Source: Diphasiastrum complanatum
Lineage: Eukaryota; Streptophyta; Lycopodiopsida; Lycopodiales; Lycopodiaceae
DNA: 64,000 bases
NCBI GenBank assembly: GCA_029204225.1
Contig: CM055112.1
Location: forward strand, 22,882,578-22,946,577
Reading direction: 5' to 3'
Shown one piece after another: positions 22,601 to 30,120 of the stretch. Positions within the stretch are counted from its first letter, which is position 1; the number at the start of each line of letters is the position of its first letter. The position numbers were made by a program, and so were the translations under genes. A model generated the notes under the pieces. It did no database searches. It had not been told where the DNA came from and was given only the letters and a program-made list of their open reading frames with translations.

Positions 22601-23702
22601 TGGTTTTCCCAAGCATCCCACCTCCTTGAGTCATTTGGCATTTCTAACATTGATCTCCTTCAAGCACTCATCAGTACATCAGACGGTTTTCATACAAAGT
22701 AAATATCGATCGGGCATGACAGGGCCAATCAGTGGTCTACTAACAGAGATCAAAGGCAGTGCATCACTCAAAGCTGTGTCGCAGTCAAAATTTAGAGTGA
22801 TTCCACTTTCCAAAATTTTAGGTCCATAGCTGCAATTGCACTCAATCATACCATGTCCTAATAGCTTGGTGCTGAAATCAAATAACTATTACTCTTCTCA
22901 TTCTGAAGCATTAGCATCAACTACAACTACATACGGCCATTGGATAAGAAGATTTTTTTGAAACGTGTCCAGTCAAATCTTACATGAATGGATGGATAGA
23001 CCCCCATTACGTTTGTCCTTTAAATCTAATTGATAGTGGTTTTCAGCCCTGAAAATACATAGCTCTTATAAATAGAATGTTGAAATATGGACGATGGAAG
23101 CGAGCCCACATGGATGGAGCTTAAAAAAATCGTCCTCTAACGGCATTCAGTGTGCCCGTCTTAAAATTTGGGCAATATTTTTGCGACACATATTAAGCTG
23201 ATAATGTGTGTTTATCAGCATATTATGGAGATAATGGCTTGTCCTCTCATCAAGCCACAGTACTAATGTGAGTTATTCGGTGCATTGCGGAGATAATGGC
23301 CTTTCTTCTTGTCAAGCTGCAGGAAGTCGCTACCGCAGCTTGACGAGAGGATTCGTCCTTGATTTCAATAATACGCCTCTATACACCCACTATCTAGCTC
23401 ATAACAGCAACCTATACTGTATAGACGGGCGTGTATATACATGAGCAAGGAAAGCGCATTATACATCCAAAGATTACCTGCTTGTGTGTTTGCAATCTCA
23501 TGGCGAGCTGGGTGAAGTTCCAAAAACTCCCCGTTCGATTGGGCATGGGTTTGGGCACAGCATTGGTGGCGATCCCTTGCGCGTGGTCAGTCCTGCTGCG
23601 AAATGTGGTAAGGTGGGAGTAGTAAAACGATGATTTGCTCCCGCCCAAGTGCCTGGACAGAAGATGTTTGCTACGAGCACGCAATCCGTGATAAACCGGC
23701 AT
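7879..23702 (-). CDS. MIC60: MIC60/mitofilin, MICOS complex subunit (3' end outside window)
   Basis: Inner-membrane protein that helps form crista junctions in mitochondria; the plant protein is also linked to lipid movement with TOM40. Nine coding exons join in phase 0: 23702-23478, 21886-21203, 18701-18537, 18393-18232, 16862-16785, 9296-9204, 8840-8721, 8388-8311 and 8058-7879, giving about 595 residues. Visible parts: a basic, Ser/Arg-rich presequence (residues 1-75), one membrane segment (about 107-124, LFIRGGLVVILLTALGVL), an acidic linker, the motif AIHAAEQRQAQIDA, a long coiled coil, then the mitofilin core with ARSEEARQSHTVHKLAL and LEDAMLRGDPVQKEV. The last roughly 90-100 residues of the family are missing and must lie left of position 1 or be lost. 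Introns reach 7.5 kb and hold transposons. Confidence 0.92.
8311..8388 (-). CDS. MIC60: MIC60 exon 8 (mitofilin core)
   Basis: 26 codons, VEALHAAFNARSEEARQSHT then VHKLAL, between ATGGCAG and GTGGGA. The ARSEEARQSH...HKLAL stretch is one of the best-conserved parts of plant MIC60. Confidence 0.92.
8721..8840 (-). CDS. MIC60: MIC60 exon 7 (coiled coil)
   Basis: 40 codons starting EEASKLKQEETQLLAKVEAL between ATTGCAG and GTAAGT. Strong heptad character. Confidence 0.88.
9204..9296 (-). CDS. MIC60: MIC60 exon 6 (coiled coil)
   Basis: 31 codons starting DFETEKLKHDSKLKTLKEF between CTCACAG and GTGATG. It follows the 7.5-kb transposon-filled intron. Confidence 0.87.
9364..9709. repeat. 173-bp tandem duplication in MIC60 intron
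   Basis: Two head-to-tail copies (9364-9536 and 9537-9709), both starting CTTGAAGGTCTTCAAG and ending AGAAGCCGA, differing at only a few positions. Non-coding. Confidence 0.92.
10449..10527 (+). repeat. Dispersed repeat, copy 1
   Basis: Shares CCCAACCAAACCTAGATC and, further on, ACCAGCAGCAT(A/G)TAGCTACTA and CACTAGTGAGAG with 32029-32157 in the same orientation. The spacing differs by an indel. Family unknown; perhaps part of a retroposon 3' region. Confidence 0.65.
10560..10730 (+). repeat. Retroposon 3' end followed by double (TTC)n(TC)n tract
   Basis: GTCTTATATGCC...GGCATGGAAAAGACATTAATAAAATC (10564-10606) closely resembles 19561-19598, and both run straight into pyrimidine microsatellites. 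Here the tract is (TTC)n(TC)n, CCC, then (TTC)n(TC)n again to 10730, so the compound microsatellite itself is duplicated. It ends 4 bases before the ATG at 10735. Confidence 0.7.
10735..11520 (+). pseudogene. LINE ORF1-like proline-rich protein (probable)
   Basis: A 261-residue frame starting MAPPRKKASPF directly after the CT tract. It is proline/serine-rich, with internal repeats around 10960-11160, and ends in a short coiled-coil-like segment (LLQDFQGLKTELHMVKTEM). In the middle another frame gives a cleaner repeated peptide (DPAPLAVPLA, APDLPPDD), suggesting a compensated frameshift. Basic start, low-complexity middle and helical end fit an ORF1/gag-like protein. The same-strand endonuclease at 13785 would then belong to the same LINE, split by the Copia fragment. 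The family is inferred from context only. Confidence 0.45.
10925..11165 (+). repeat. Internal tandem repeats of about 57-60 bp
   Basis: Repeats built on CTGCCCCCCTCGCTGTCCCC and CTGATCTGCCTCCTGATGACC inside the ORF1-like frame, two to three full units plus partial ones. Confidence 0.75.
11448..12107 (-). other. Unassigned open frame, 219 residues
   Basis: A long minus-strand frame between the ORF1-like sequence and the Copia gag remnant. It has a hydrophobic stretch (LLIIFSLCYIVSILLCIA) and no motif I recognise. Its last 20 or so codons lie antisense to the ORF1-like end, so the frame crosses a junction between elements. It may be a captured fragment inside the Copia element or chance; I give it no function. 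Confidence 0.25.
12314..12548 (-). pseudogene. Copia Gag remnant
   Basis: Two overlapping frames cover the N-terminal Gag region: one starts MKKFIFLAGSYGKRFGS, the other contains SNYSSWSCKLR and ends SKSAWETLSKIY. The change of frame shows at least one indel, and no zinc knuckle follows. Confidence 0.55.
13330..13342 (-). promoter_or_regulatory. Primer binding site (iMet type)
   Basis: The minus strand reads TGGTATCAAAGCC directly after the LTR, one mismatch from the usual plant initiator-Met primer site TGGTATCAGAGCC. Confidence 0.75.
13343..13777 (-). repeat. 5' LTR of the minus-strand Copia fragment
   Basis: 435 bases with TGT...ACA ends and imperfect inverted tips (TGTTAGAAAT on the minus strand, TGTAGGAAAT on the plus). 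It abuts the primer site. A (GAA)n-rich run lies at 13381-13408. Confidence 0.75.
13785..14200 (+). pseudogene. LINE apurinic-type endonuclease remnant
   Basis: Translation of the frame through 13880 gives DIIKYAERGYIFLTGDFHAR, later HSGDHSVVDYLMGS and LSDHSFLSFSLG. This is the order of an exonuclease-endonuclease-phosphatase domain in non-LTR retrotransposons: GDFNAR, then the SxIDY-like block, then SDH. The GDFN asparagine, which is catalytic in the AP endonuclease family, is His here, so the copy is probably inactive. The N-terminal third is missing, cut off at the Copia LTR. Confidence 0.75.
14480..15290 (+). pseudogene. LINE C-terminal module, reverse transcriptase lost
   Basis: Segments in different frames read as one protein tail: GAGDWLSAQPV, LHLGLPHPLALGLSTCVCGQ, HFLRCPFGSE, THDVVRDATAAIARNGGFHV, LREQSHVLPSA, RKRIDIVLSRD, then QRAQALSIL. 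The Cys-x-Cys ... His ... Cys cluster and following nuclease-like block resemble the C-terminal part of a class of plant and algal LINEs. Only about 300 bases separate it from the endonuclease end, so the whole RT domain is absent, apparently by internal deletion. Frame changes near 14480, 14720 and 15060 show decay. Confidence 0.6.
15430..16231 (+). mobile_element. TRIM-like small LTR element (tentative)
   Basis: A primer site (TGGTATCAGAGCT, 15579-15591) follows a stretch whose end (GTTATTAGTTATCTCTCGTTCTAC...AGATCAGAAAAGCA) is repeated, diverged, at 16187-16231. A purine-rich run (16074-16092) precedes TGTGAGACC at 16094, the likely start of the second repeat. Total near 800 bases with no coding capacity, as in terminal-repeat retrotransposons in miniature. 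The left repeat start is uncertain. Confidence 0.45.
15579..15591 (+). promoter_or_regulatory. Primer binding site (iMet type)
   Basis: TGGTATCAGAGCT directly after a CATCA end, as in plant Copia and TRIM elements. Confidence 0.65.
16785..16862 (-). CDS. MIC60: MIC60 exon 5 (coiled coil)
   Basis: 26 codons (DRYQRELKDVRAKMLMYAEH then AKRLQQ) between TTTGCAG and a GTTTAA donor. It matches the KYEKELRDLRA-type stretch of plant MIC60. Confidence 0.88.
16863..18231. other. MIC60 intron 4
   Basis: Non-coding. It contains a pyrimidine-rich block at 17340-17520 (irregular CT, TTC and ACAC) that is antisense to MIC60. No transposon identified. Confidence 0.5.
18232..18393 (-). CDS. MIC60: MIC60 exon 4 (start of conserved coiled coil)
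   Basis: 54 codons between AAATAG and GTAAGC. Contains AIHAAEQRQAQIDAAAFVEQ, which matches the conserved start of the plant mitofilin coiled coil. Confidence 0.9.
18537..18701 (-). CDS. MIC60: MIC60 exon 3
   Basis: 55 codons between TTTCTCAG and GTCAGT. Begins VLELATSTSDAQHIKEGALS and continues the charged linker. Phase 0 at both ends. Confidence 0.82.
18846..18897 (+). repeat. (TC)26 microsatellite, followed by poly-C
   Basis: Uninterrupted TC dinucleotides followed by eight or nine C. It forms the left border of a segment that ends in a second CT tract at 19599. Confidence 0.95.
18898..19598 (+). mobile_element. Retroposon fragment between two CT tracts (tentative)
   Basis: About 700 bases flanked on both sides by CT repeats, in MIC60 intron 2. 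A short frame (MSLLRRVHASVDSDIQPQIT..., 19069-19242) looks like decayed coding sequence, and the 3' end GTCTTGTATGCTTTTTGGCA...ACATTAATAAAG resembles 10564-10606. I read it as a 5'-truncated LINE-like insertion that landed in, or seeded, a CT microsatellite. Confidence 0.45.
19599..19655 (+). repeat. (CT)28 microsatellite
   Basis: Uninterrupted CT run directly after ACATTAATAAAG. Confidence 0.95.
19656..21202. repeat. MIC60 intron 2 with diverged internal duplications
   Basis: Two duplications are visible. GGCATTAC(A)AATACGTTATTTCC around 19703 recurs at about 19931. A segment with ACATAAATTAGTAGTAGA and CTACCGTATCTAAGTTTAG (20260-20400) recurs, diverged, at 20606-20830 (ACATAAATCTGTAGTAGACC, CTATATCTAAGTT, then TTCTCTTTTAGGTTGCTCGACTA). 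No coding signal. Confidence 0.55.
21203..21886 (-). CDS. MIC60: MIC60 exon 2 (membrane anchor and acidic linker)
   Basis: 228 codons between acceptor TTTTGACAG and donor GTATGC. It encodes the single membrane span followed by KERFVFKRT, then a long Glu/Ser-rich low-complexity region. Length and composition vary widely in this region across the family. Confidence 0.9.
21887..23477. other. MIC60 intron 1 with an unassigned coding-like insert
   Basis: Between about 22161 and 22830 the plus strand is less AT-rich than its surroundings and has overlapping frames (MIRAKPFVPHEIILAKSETP at 22401; ASHLLESFGISNIDLLQALI near 22610), suggesting a decayed transposon gene. No diagnostic motif seen. At 23190-23350 a short sequence with GATAATGG and GTCAAGC is partly duplicated. 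Confidence 0.35.
23478..23702 (-). CDS. MIC60: MIC60 exon 1 (mitochondrial presequence)
   Basis: 75 codons from ATG at 23702 to CAG before a GTAATC donor. The peptide (MPVYHGLRARSKHLLSRHLGG...) is rich in Arg, Ser and His with no acidic residue near the start, as in matrix-targeting presequences. The frame is open further upstream to 23822, but without an ATG, so 23702 is preferred. Confidence 0.75.
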
Positions 23703-23870
23703 CTTGCTGCTACCACCCTCTCTCTGCACCCTCCTCAGACGAAGAATAATGGATCGTAGAGATGATCCAAGATCAGGAGGAGGCAATCCACAAAAAGAGA
23801 AAAGCGCAAAGCGCAGTAACAAGGAGAAAATCTTCTATTCTTCTTAATAAATCTCTCTTCTTTTAGCGCG

Positions 23871-23876
<6 letters not shown>

Positions 23877-23921
<45 letters not shown>
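23877..23921 (+). repeat. (CT)n microsatellite upstream of MIC60
   Basis: About 22 CT units, 175 bases before the MIC60 ATG; in gene sense it is (GA)n. It could lie in the 5' leader or core promoter, where GA tracts are common in plants. Confidence 0.9.
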
Positions 23922-23924
<3 letters not shown>

Positions 23925-24317
23925 GGAAACAATTAGGGCTACCAAGGGTCGTATACCAGTTTTAATTTAGCTTTGTGCCTACCCACGAAGAAAAGTCGTC
24001 CTTGTTTCTACCATCATCAAATTTTGACAATTGCTTGAAAGTTGATGGCAACTTAAAGCACCTTTAAAAAATTTCCAGTGTATTTTCAAGTCACTTTAAT
24101 TCCAAGAATATGCATCCATAGCAATTTGACAAATAAGAGGAACCTTACAGGTTGTAAGTTTCCTATTAAAAAATGTGTGGAAATGTTTTGCCACAGGTAA
24201 AAAAATGATAGATTTTTTCCAACAATAAAACATTATTACCTCATGTTAAAAAATATCACTTACTGTAAACAAAAATTTCACTTACCTAGCTACAACAGAA
24301 TAGAGAGAAACTTCTTC

Positions 24318-25324
24318 TGTTGGATTTATTTCCTCTAGTCACCTAAATCCCATTTTAATCTGCTTCCATTCATGCTGCATATTTACTCGCGTTGTCGCGC
24401 AGTCTGCATATTAACATGCAAATTCTCACAGGCGATGAAAAGACGAAAAGCAAAGGCTGACGTCACACCCTCTTCACGCCCATGCAGCTGCTCTAACAAA
24501 CTGGACAACGACTGCAGCCACTCACGATCTCCTACAGACAACACATCCACCCTGTATTTTCTTCATCTGCACACCTGTAACATTATGTATATATTGAATA
24601 CCATGTTGCGTATTCAACAGTGAAGAAATTAGTAAGCGAGAGAGAACGAAGAAGAGAAGCTTATCAGAGATAGACAAAAAGTAGATGCTCTGTGCATTGA
24701 TTCTTTTTTGTCAGCAATAAGGTTTCATTCCTTTACAGTTTGAATAAGTTTCGTAGGGCACGCGGCTTCGTCCGCTACTGTCTTGTGCTCTACCGCATTA
24801 TTGACATGTATACGTGATATACTTAATCTGATACAGTTCTTTGTTCTGCGTTCAGATTTGTGTTAATATCGTAATGCTTATTATTCATTCTGTCTGATCC
24901 TTCTAGTTGCTCTTTCTGGTAATAGACGACTAACATTAAATCTTGTCTTTCGCGAATGTTTCGCGACTAATTATCAGTCAAGCACTGTCTAGCTCTTCGC
25001 GAATCATTCGCGACACATAATTTGTCTAGCTATTCGCGACAAATTATTCTTCTGCCGCTTCGTTTATTAATGTTTGGCTACGTAATCAAGAACGACCGTG
25101 ATTTCCATCACTAACGTTCTGTTCATTCTGATAGGCGTAGTCATGCTTTCGGAGAGAGTCGCATAGCTCGTTTCATTGTGCACGAACAATTTTTGTTTGA
25201 GTTCATTTCTCGTTCGTATTTCGTTTCTCGTTTGTGTTCGTCTTATCCCTTTGAGCTAAAAAAAAAAATTGTTTCTAACATACGACACCTTTCTCAACTC
25301 TCGCTACTCTCCCTCTCTCCAACA
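24318..25324 (+). repeat. 5' LTR of Copia A
   Basis: 1007 bases, TGTTGGATTT...TCTCCAACA. Matches 28575-29587 with scattered substitutions and small indels. Contains several short TTCGCGAA/TCGCGAC palindromes and tandem GTTTCTCGTTCGT-type units near its 3' end. ATGTATATATTG at about 24583-24594 could be a TATA region. Confidence 0.92.
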
Positions 25325-25337
25325 TGGTATCAGAGCC
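25325..25337 (+). promoter_or_regulatory. Primer binding site of Copia A
   Basis: TGGTATCAGAGCC, an exact match to the 3' end complement of plant initiator-Met tRNA, directly after the LTR. Confidence 0.9.
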
Positions 25338-25480
25338 ATTTTCATAGCTTGATAAGCTTCCACAGTAAAAGTCTCTACTAGTCGATAGAGTAATTGTTTT
25401 CTTGTTCTGTATTTCAGCATCAGATTTTCATACTTAAGTCATTGATAGTTTCTCCTATCACTTAGACTAATTCCTCCACA

Positions 25481-26337
25481 TGGATTCCCAAGGGAAAGCC
25501 AGTCCTATCATGGACAAGTTTGATGGAGCCAATTACCATCTGAAAATTTAAGATGAAAATTGTACTAATGGCTAAAGAATTGTATGACGTTGTTACAGGT
25601 GCAGAAGGGAAACCCCATGCAAACGACACAGCAATCGCCAGATGGAAGCTGAAGGATGGAAAGGCTTTCGCGTTGATCATCCTCAACATCACGGATACCC
25701 AGATCGGCCATGTATCCGAGGCTCAAACATCGAAAGAAGTCTGGGACATCTTGAGCACACTATATGAAGTGCAAGATATAGCTTCCAAGCTACATCTCAG
25801 GAAGAAATTATACTCCCTCAAGATGACGAATGGTGATTCTCTGCAGAATCACATTAATCAATTCAAGAACCTGCTAAGACAAATGGCCGCTGTCGGATCT
25901 GTCATTGACGATCAAGACGCAGTGATGCAACTGCTTACAAGCTTGTCAAGCTCTTACGACAGTTGGGTGATGATCATCACGACTCATCCAGAATTGACTC
26001 TTTCGAGAGTCATTACTATGTTGTTGCAGGAAGACACGCAGAGGAACGAAGCCTCAAGTTCTTCAGCTGATTCTCACGTCTTGTACACCAACAAGAGCAC
26101 GACAAAGCAGAAGAAGAAGAAAGGCCTGAAGCAATCAAAGCCAGACCAGAAACCAGCTCAGCACAAGGAACAGTCGAATCCTTAGACAAAGAAGAAGCTG
26201 TTCCGCACATACTACAACGAAACAACCACAAAATACAAGACTGTCGAATACTTCAAGCAAAGAACAACAACAAGGGGCAGTCGAATCAAGTGGCAAATGC
26301 AGTTGCAGAAGCTCCACAGCCTATTCAATAAGCGGAT
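25481..26337 (+). pseudogene. Copia A gag, frameshifted
   Basis: Starts MDSQGKASPIMDKFDGANYH, then breaks where the family has LWKFKM (about 25540); the rest continues from 25553 as KIVLMAKELYDVVTGAEGKP to a stop at 26183. KEVWDILSTLYEVQ and SDSWVM-like positions are typical of Copia Gag. The zinc-knuckle region after the stop (YYNETTTKYKT) has lost its cysteines. Gag would normally form the virus-like particle that packages element RNA. Confidence 0.85.
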
Positions 26338-27617
26338 CATGATGTCTTCATGACCAGCCATCAAAGAGCATCTGGCGACAGTTCTTGGTTCCTAGATTCC
26401 GGAGTCACTCAGCATATGAATAGCCTCATTGGCTGTTTCGAGTCCTATACATCTTACAGTACCCAGAAATATGTCCACCTTGGTGACAAAATAGCACATG
26501 GGCTATTAAAGATGAAGGCATTGTAAAATTAAACTTTGCCAATGATCAATCTAAGCTACTCTCTAAAGTCTTTTATGTACCAAATTTTTTTACGAATCTG
26601 CTCTCTGTAAGCAGAATCACAGATCTAGGACACATAGTAGAATTCAAATGTGATCAGTGTAAAGTAGTTGATAGGACTGACAAGATCCTAGCACTTGGGA
26701 AGAGACATAGATACTTGTACAAATTGAGTCATTGTTTTTCTGCCTCTAGTCAGGCTCTCAGTACTTCAATTCATTCAAATAAAGGTTTACTTTGGCATTA
26801 TAGACTTGGTCATTTAAATCATGCTGCTGTACAACAAATGTCTAGACAAACTATTGTTCTTGATCTCGACTATCCTCGCGAAAGAGTCGAGTTACCTGTC
26901 TGTCAATATTGTCTAGTTGGTAAACAAACTAGGAAACCTTTTAAATCAAGCCATCAACACATTGCTAGAGGATTGCTAGATGTTGTATATTCAGATATTT
27001 GTGGCCCAATGAAAAATCCTTCGTTGAAGGATGCCAAGTATTTTATAGCCTTTATTGATGAATTTTCCAGAAAGACCATGGTGTATTTTATAAAGAAGAA
27101 ATCAGAAGCCTTCAACTGCTTCGGAATCTTCAAAGAGCGTGCAGAGAAGGAGACTGGAAGGACAATTAAGGCCCTCAGGTCAGACAACGGTGGAGAATAT
27201 ATCTCTATTGAGTTTAAGGAGTACTGCCAAAGCCAAGGCATTGAGCAGCAATTCATTACTCCTTACAGTCCTCAGTCTAATAGCTTAGCCGAGAGGAAGA
27301 ACCGTACTCTGGTCGAATCTGCCAAATGTATGTTATCGCATGCATCGTTGCCTAAGAGATTCTGGGCTGAAGCTGTCTCCACTACAGCCTATGTCCAGAA
27401 CAGATGTTCGACCAAGGCCCTCTCAGACAAGACACCCCACGAGGTGTGGACAAGCTCTAAGCCTTCTTTAAAGAACCTAAGAGTGTTTGGGTGCATTGCC
27501 TACGCGCAGATCCCAAAAGACACGAGGAAGGAATTGGACTTCCAAGGTCTCAAGACCATTCTGATCGGATATACTTCATTTGATAATACTTATAAGCTGT
27601 ATGATCCTGATACCTAG
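26338..27617 (+). pseudogene. Copia A protease and integrase
   Basis: SSWFLDSGVTQHM (about 26381-26418) is the aspartic protease active site (usually DSGA). After a frame break near 26500, the pre-integrase zinc finger follows (HYRLGHLNHAAV, then CQYCLVGKQ) and the integrase core with its three acidic residues: YSDICGP (about 26990), RSDNGGEY (27180) and AERKNRT (27288). It ends at an in-frame TAG at 27615 inside the family's C-terminal region, which continues from 27624. Integrase motifs are intact but the polyprotein is broken. Confidence 0.88.
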
Positions 27618-28564
27618 CAAATCTTGTATAGCCAGGATACAATCTTCATTGAGGATCAGTTCGTCGACCTCAAAGGCAAGGATGTTGCTCAAGAAGAACC
27701 CTCGTCACCTGCCATTGACATGATAGTCCGAGCTTCTGGCTCAAGCGTGTCTATTCTCGACTCACTTCGAGACAACGAATCAGACAAAGATGTTGCTGCT
27801 ATCCAGCAACACATCCCCGGAGCGGTTCTTCAGTCGAATCCTCCCAGAAGATCAAGCCGAGTGCGCACACAGCCCACAAGGTATACTCCTGAGTCTACTT
27901 GTCTCTTGATACAAGAACCGATGACAGTTGAAGAGGCACTCAGCCAACCAGACTCTGATCTCTGGAGAGAAGCTATGGATAGAGAGTATTCCTCCCTGAT
28001 CAAGAACTAGACATGGTCATTAGTCGAAGCTCCTATTGGCTGCAATATCATTGATTGCAAATGGATCTTTAAGATCAAATACAATGCCAACGGAGCAATT
28101 GACCGAAGGAAGGCAAGACTGGTAGCATGAGGATTCACCCAGATCCCGAATGTCGACTACAGTGAGACTTTTAGTCCAGTCATCAAACATTCGTCGATCC
28201 AAACGCTCCTTTCTTGTACTGCAGCTGCTGACCTCGAAGTGTCTCAATCTATCAAGGGAGCGTTTTGGTAGAGAAATTTACTGTCAGACGTTAATCTGAA
28301 TCAGTATAGCCCTACAATTTTATTTTTGATAATCATAGTGCTATTGCCTTATCGACCAACCCTATATTTCACTCTAGGAGTAAGCACATTGAAATCATAT
28401 ATCACTACATCAGGGGCAAGGTTCTCAACAAGGAAGTAAGCTTAACGTACTGCAGAACACAGGACATGGTTGCAGACATATTTACGAAAGCACTCAGTGT
28501 TAATGCACACAACAAATTTTGTGCATTGCTTAGTCTGAAGATCAAAGCATTCACGGATCCAGAT
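27618..28564 (+). pseudogene. Copia A truncated RT and RNase H tail
   Basis: From 27624 the frame gives the integrase-RT linker and the RT start (LWREAMDREYSSL, stop, TWSLVEAP, CKWIFKIKYN, VDYSETFSPV). At about 28250 it jumps to the RNase H end (SRSKHIEI.YHYIRGKVLN, YCRTQDMVADIFTKAL). The RT palm with its DD motif and most of RNase H are deleted. Stops at 28008 and 28128 also interrupt it. Confidence 0.85.
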
Positions 28565-28565
28565 T

Positions 28566-28574
28566 AAGAGGGGG
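28566..28574 (+). promoter_or_regulatory. Polypurine tract of Copia A
   Basis: AAGAGGGGG immediately before the 3' LTR TGTTGG. Confidence 0.85.
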
Positions 28575-29587
28575 TGTTGGATTTATTTCCTCTAGTCACC
28601 TAAATCCCATTTTAATCTGCCTCAATTCATGCTGCATATTAACTCGCGCTGTCGCGCAGTCCGCATATTAACATGCATATTCTCACAGGTGATGACAAAA
28701 AGCAAAGACTGACGTCACCCCCTCTTCACGCCCATGTAGCTGTGCTAACAGACTGGACAATGACTGCAGCCACCCACGATCTCCTACATCAGCACATCCA
28801 CCCTGTATTTTCTTCATCTGCACACTTGTAACATTATGTATATATTGAATACCATTTTGCGTATTCAACGGTGAAGAAGTTAGTAAGCGAGAGAGAACGA
28901 AGAAGAGAAGCTTATCAGAGACAGCCAAAAAGTAGATGCTTTGTGCATTGATTCTTTAATTTGTCAACAATAAGGTTTCATTCCTTTACAGTTTGAATAA
29001 GCTTCGTAGGGCCCGCGGCTTCGTCCGCTACTATCTTGTGCTCTAGCGCATTATTGACATGTATACTTGATATACTTAATCTGATATAGTTTTTTGTTCT
29101 GCATTCAGATTTGTGTTAATATTGTTATGCTTATTATTCATTCTGTCTAATCTTTCTAGTTGCTCTTTCTGGTAATAGACGACTAACATTTTGTCTTGTC
29201 TTTCGCGACTAATTATCAGTCGAGCATTGTCTAGCTCTTCGTGAATCATTCGCGACACATTATTTGTCTAGCTATTCGCAACAAATTATTCTTCTGGCAC
29301 TTCGTTTGTTAACGTTTGGCTACGTAATCAAGAACGACTGTGATTTCCATCACTGACATTTTGTTCGTTCTGATAGGCGTAGTCATGCTTTCGGAGAGAG
29401 TCGCATAGCTCGTTCCGCTGCGCACGAACAATTTTCGTTCGAGTTAGTTTCTCGTTCGAGTTCGTTTCTCATTCGTGTTTTGTTTCTCATTCGTGTTCGT
29501 CTTACCCCTTTGAGCTAAAATATTTTTTGTTTTGTTTCTAACATACGACACCTTTCTCAACTCTCGCTATTCTCCCTCTCTCCAACA
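28575..29587 (+). repeat. 3' LTR of Copia A
   Basis: 1013 bases, same ends as the 5' copy. Near its 3' end it has an extra unit of the TTTCTC(A/G)TTCG(T/A)GTT repeat compared with the 5' LTR. Followed by target duplication TCTTC. Confidence 0.92.
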
Positions 29588-29592
29588 TCTTC

Positions 29593-29830
29593 AATAGCTG
29601 CAACATCTGCAAGCTCTCCTTCAAGGTCTATGTTCTTGATTCCAACTGCTTTGCTCTATCGTCTGCAGTGCAGCCTTGGACTCTACAATGATGAATTTGA
29701 GCTTAATTGCATCAAGAGCTTTATGCTCCAGTTTTTAGTTTGCAAACTTTGTGCTTGCTGCTTAGCTTATCTATTCCAACAGAACGTCCTTCCTAGCCAT
29801 CACGATCCCATTTTCTTATGGTCGCATCAG
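29593..29830 (-). pseudogene. Coding-like remnant split by Copia A
   Basis: On the minus strand this reads as helical, charged peptide in two frames: EHKALDAIKLKF, VESKAALQTIEQ, then KAVGIKNIDLEGELADVAAI. If Copia A and one target copy are removed, the second frame continues across the insertion site into EEVSLYSVVA and meets a consensus GTAAGTG donor at 24284-24290. I infer an older exon or retroelement gene into which Copia A inserted. The host family is not recognised. Confidence 0.35.
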
Positions 29831-29991
29831 CTTGAAAATTATGGCCAGGTTTTGTCAAGCTTCAGAACAGCAAACGAGCAAAAAGAAAATGTGAATAGTA
29901 AAAGAAGGAGGAGCTCCACAGCCAGCACGACGAAGGAGAAAGAAGAAACGACGGGCAGTAAAAAACGAGCAGTAAATGTAGAAACGTAAGC

Positions 29992-30120
29992 CTCAAATTT
30001 TTTTGAGGTACTTTACATCGGGGAAGGCCCGCGCCCTCGGGCCTTCCCAGATTAAAGGCCTTGGGCCCTTGAGCACAATGGCCTTAAATTTGGAAAGGCC
30101 CTAGGGAGGGGGCCTTCCCC
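29992..30120. repeat. GC-rich foldback element, copy 1
   Basis: A CCTCAAA...TTTGAGG hairpin (29991-30008), then GGGGAAGGCCC (30020-30030) that pairs both with GGGCCTTCCC (30039-30048) and with GGGGCCTTCCCC at 30109-30120. Between them are AAAGGCCTTGGGCCC and GGAAAGGCCCTAGG. Similar structure occurs at 45991-46057 and 56764-56870. Confidence 0.7.

Larger units (their letters stand above)
24318..29587 (+). mobile_element. Copia LTR retrotransposon A, defective
   Basis: A full structural element: 5' LTR (24318-25324), iMet primer site, gag, protease, integrase, partial RT, RNase H tail, polypurine tract and 3' LTR (28575-29587). Integrase before RT marks Ty1/copia. A perfect 5-bp target duplication TCTTC flanks it (24313-24317 and 29588-29592). 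It is defective through gag frameshifts, in-frame stops and deletion of most of RT. It lies about 0.4 kb upstream of the MIC60 GA tract, antisense to that gene. Confidence 0.93.

Noticed and set aside
25325-25337. TGGTATCAGAGCC and similar sites as tRNA gene parts
   Set aside because: These are retroelement primer sites right after LTRs; no cloverleaf around them. I found no convincing tRNA, rRNA or other RNA gene.
29630-29989. 119-residue plus-strand frame
   Set aside because: No motif; the minus strand of the same stretch looks more like coding sequence and lacks continuity on plus.
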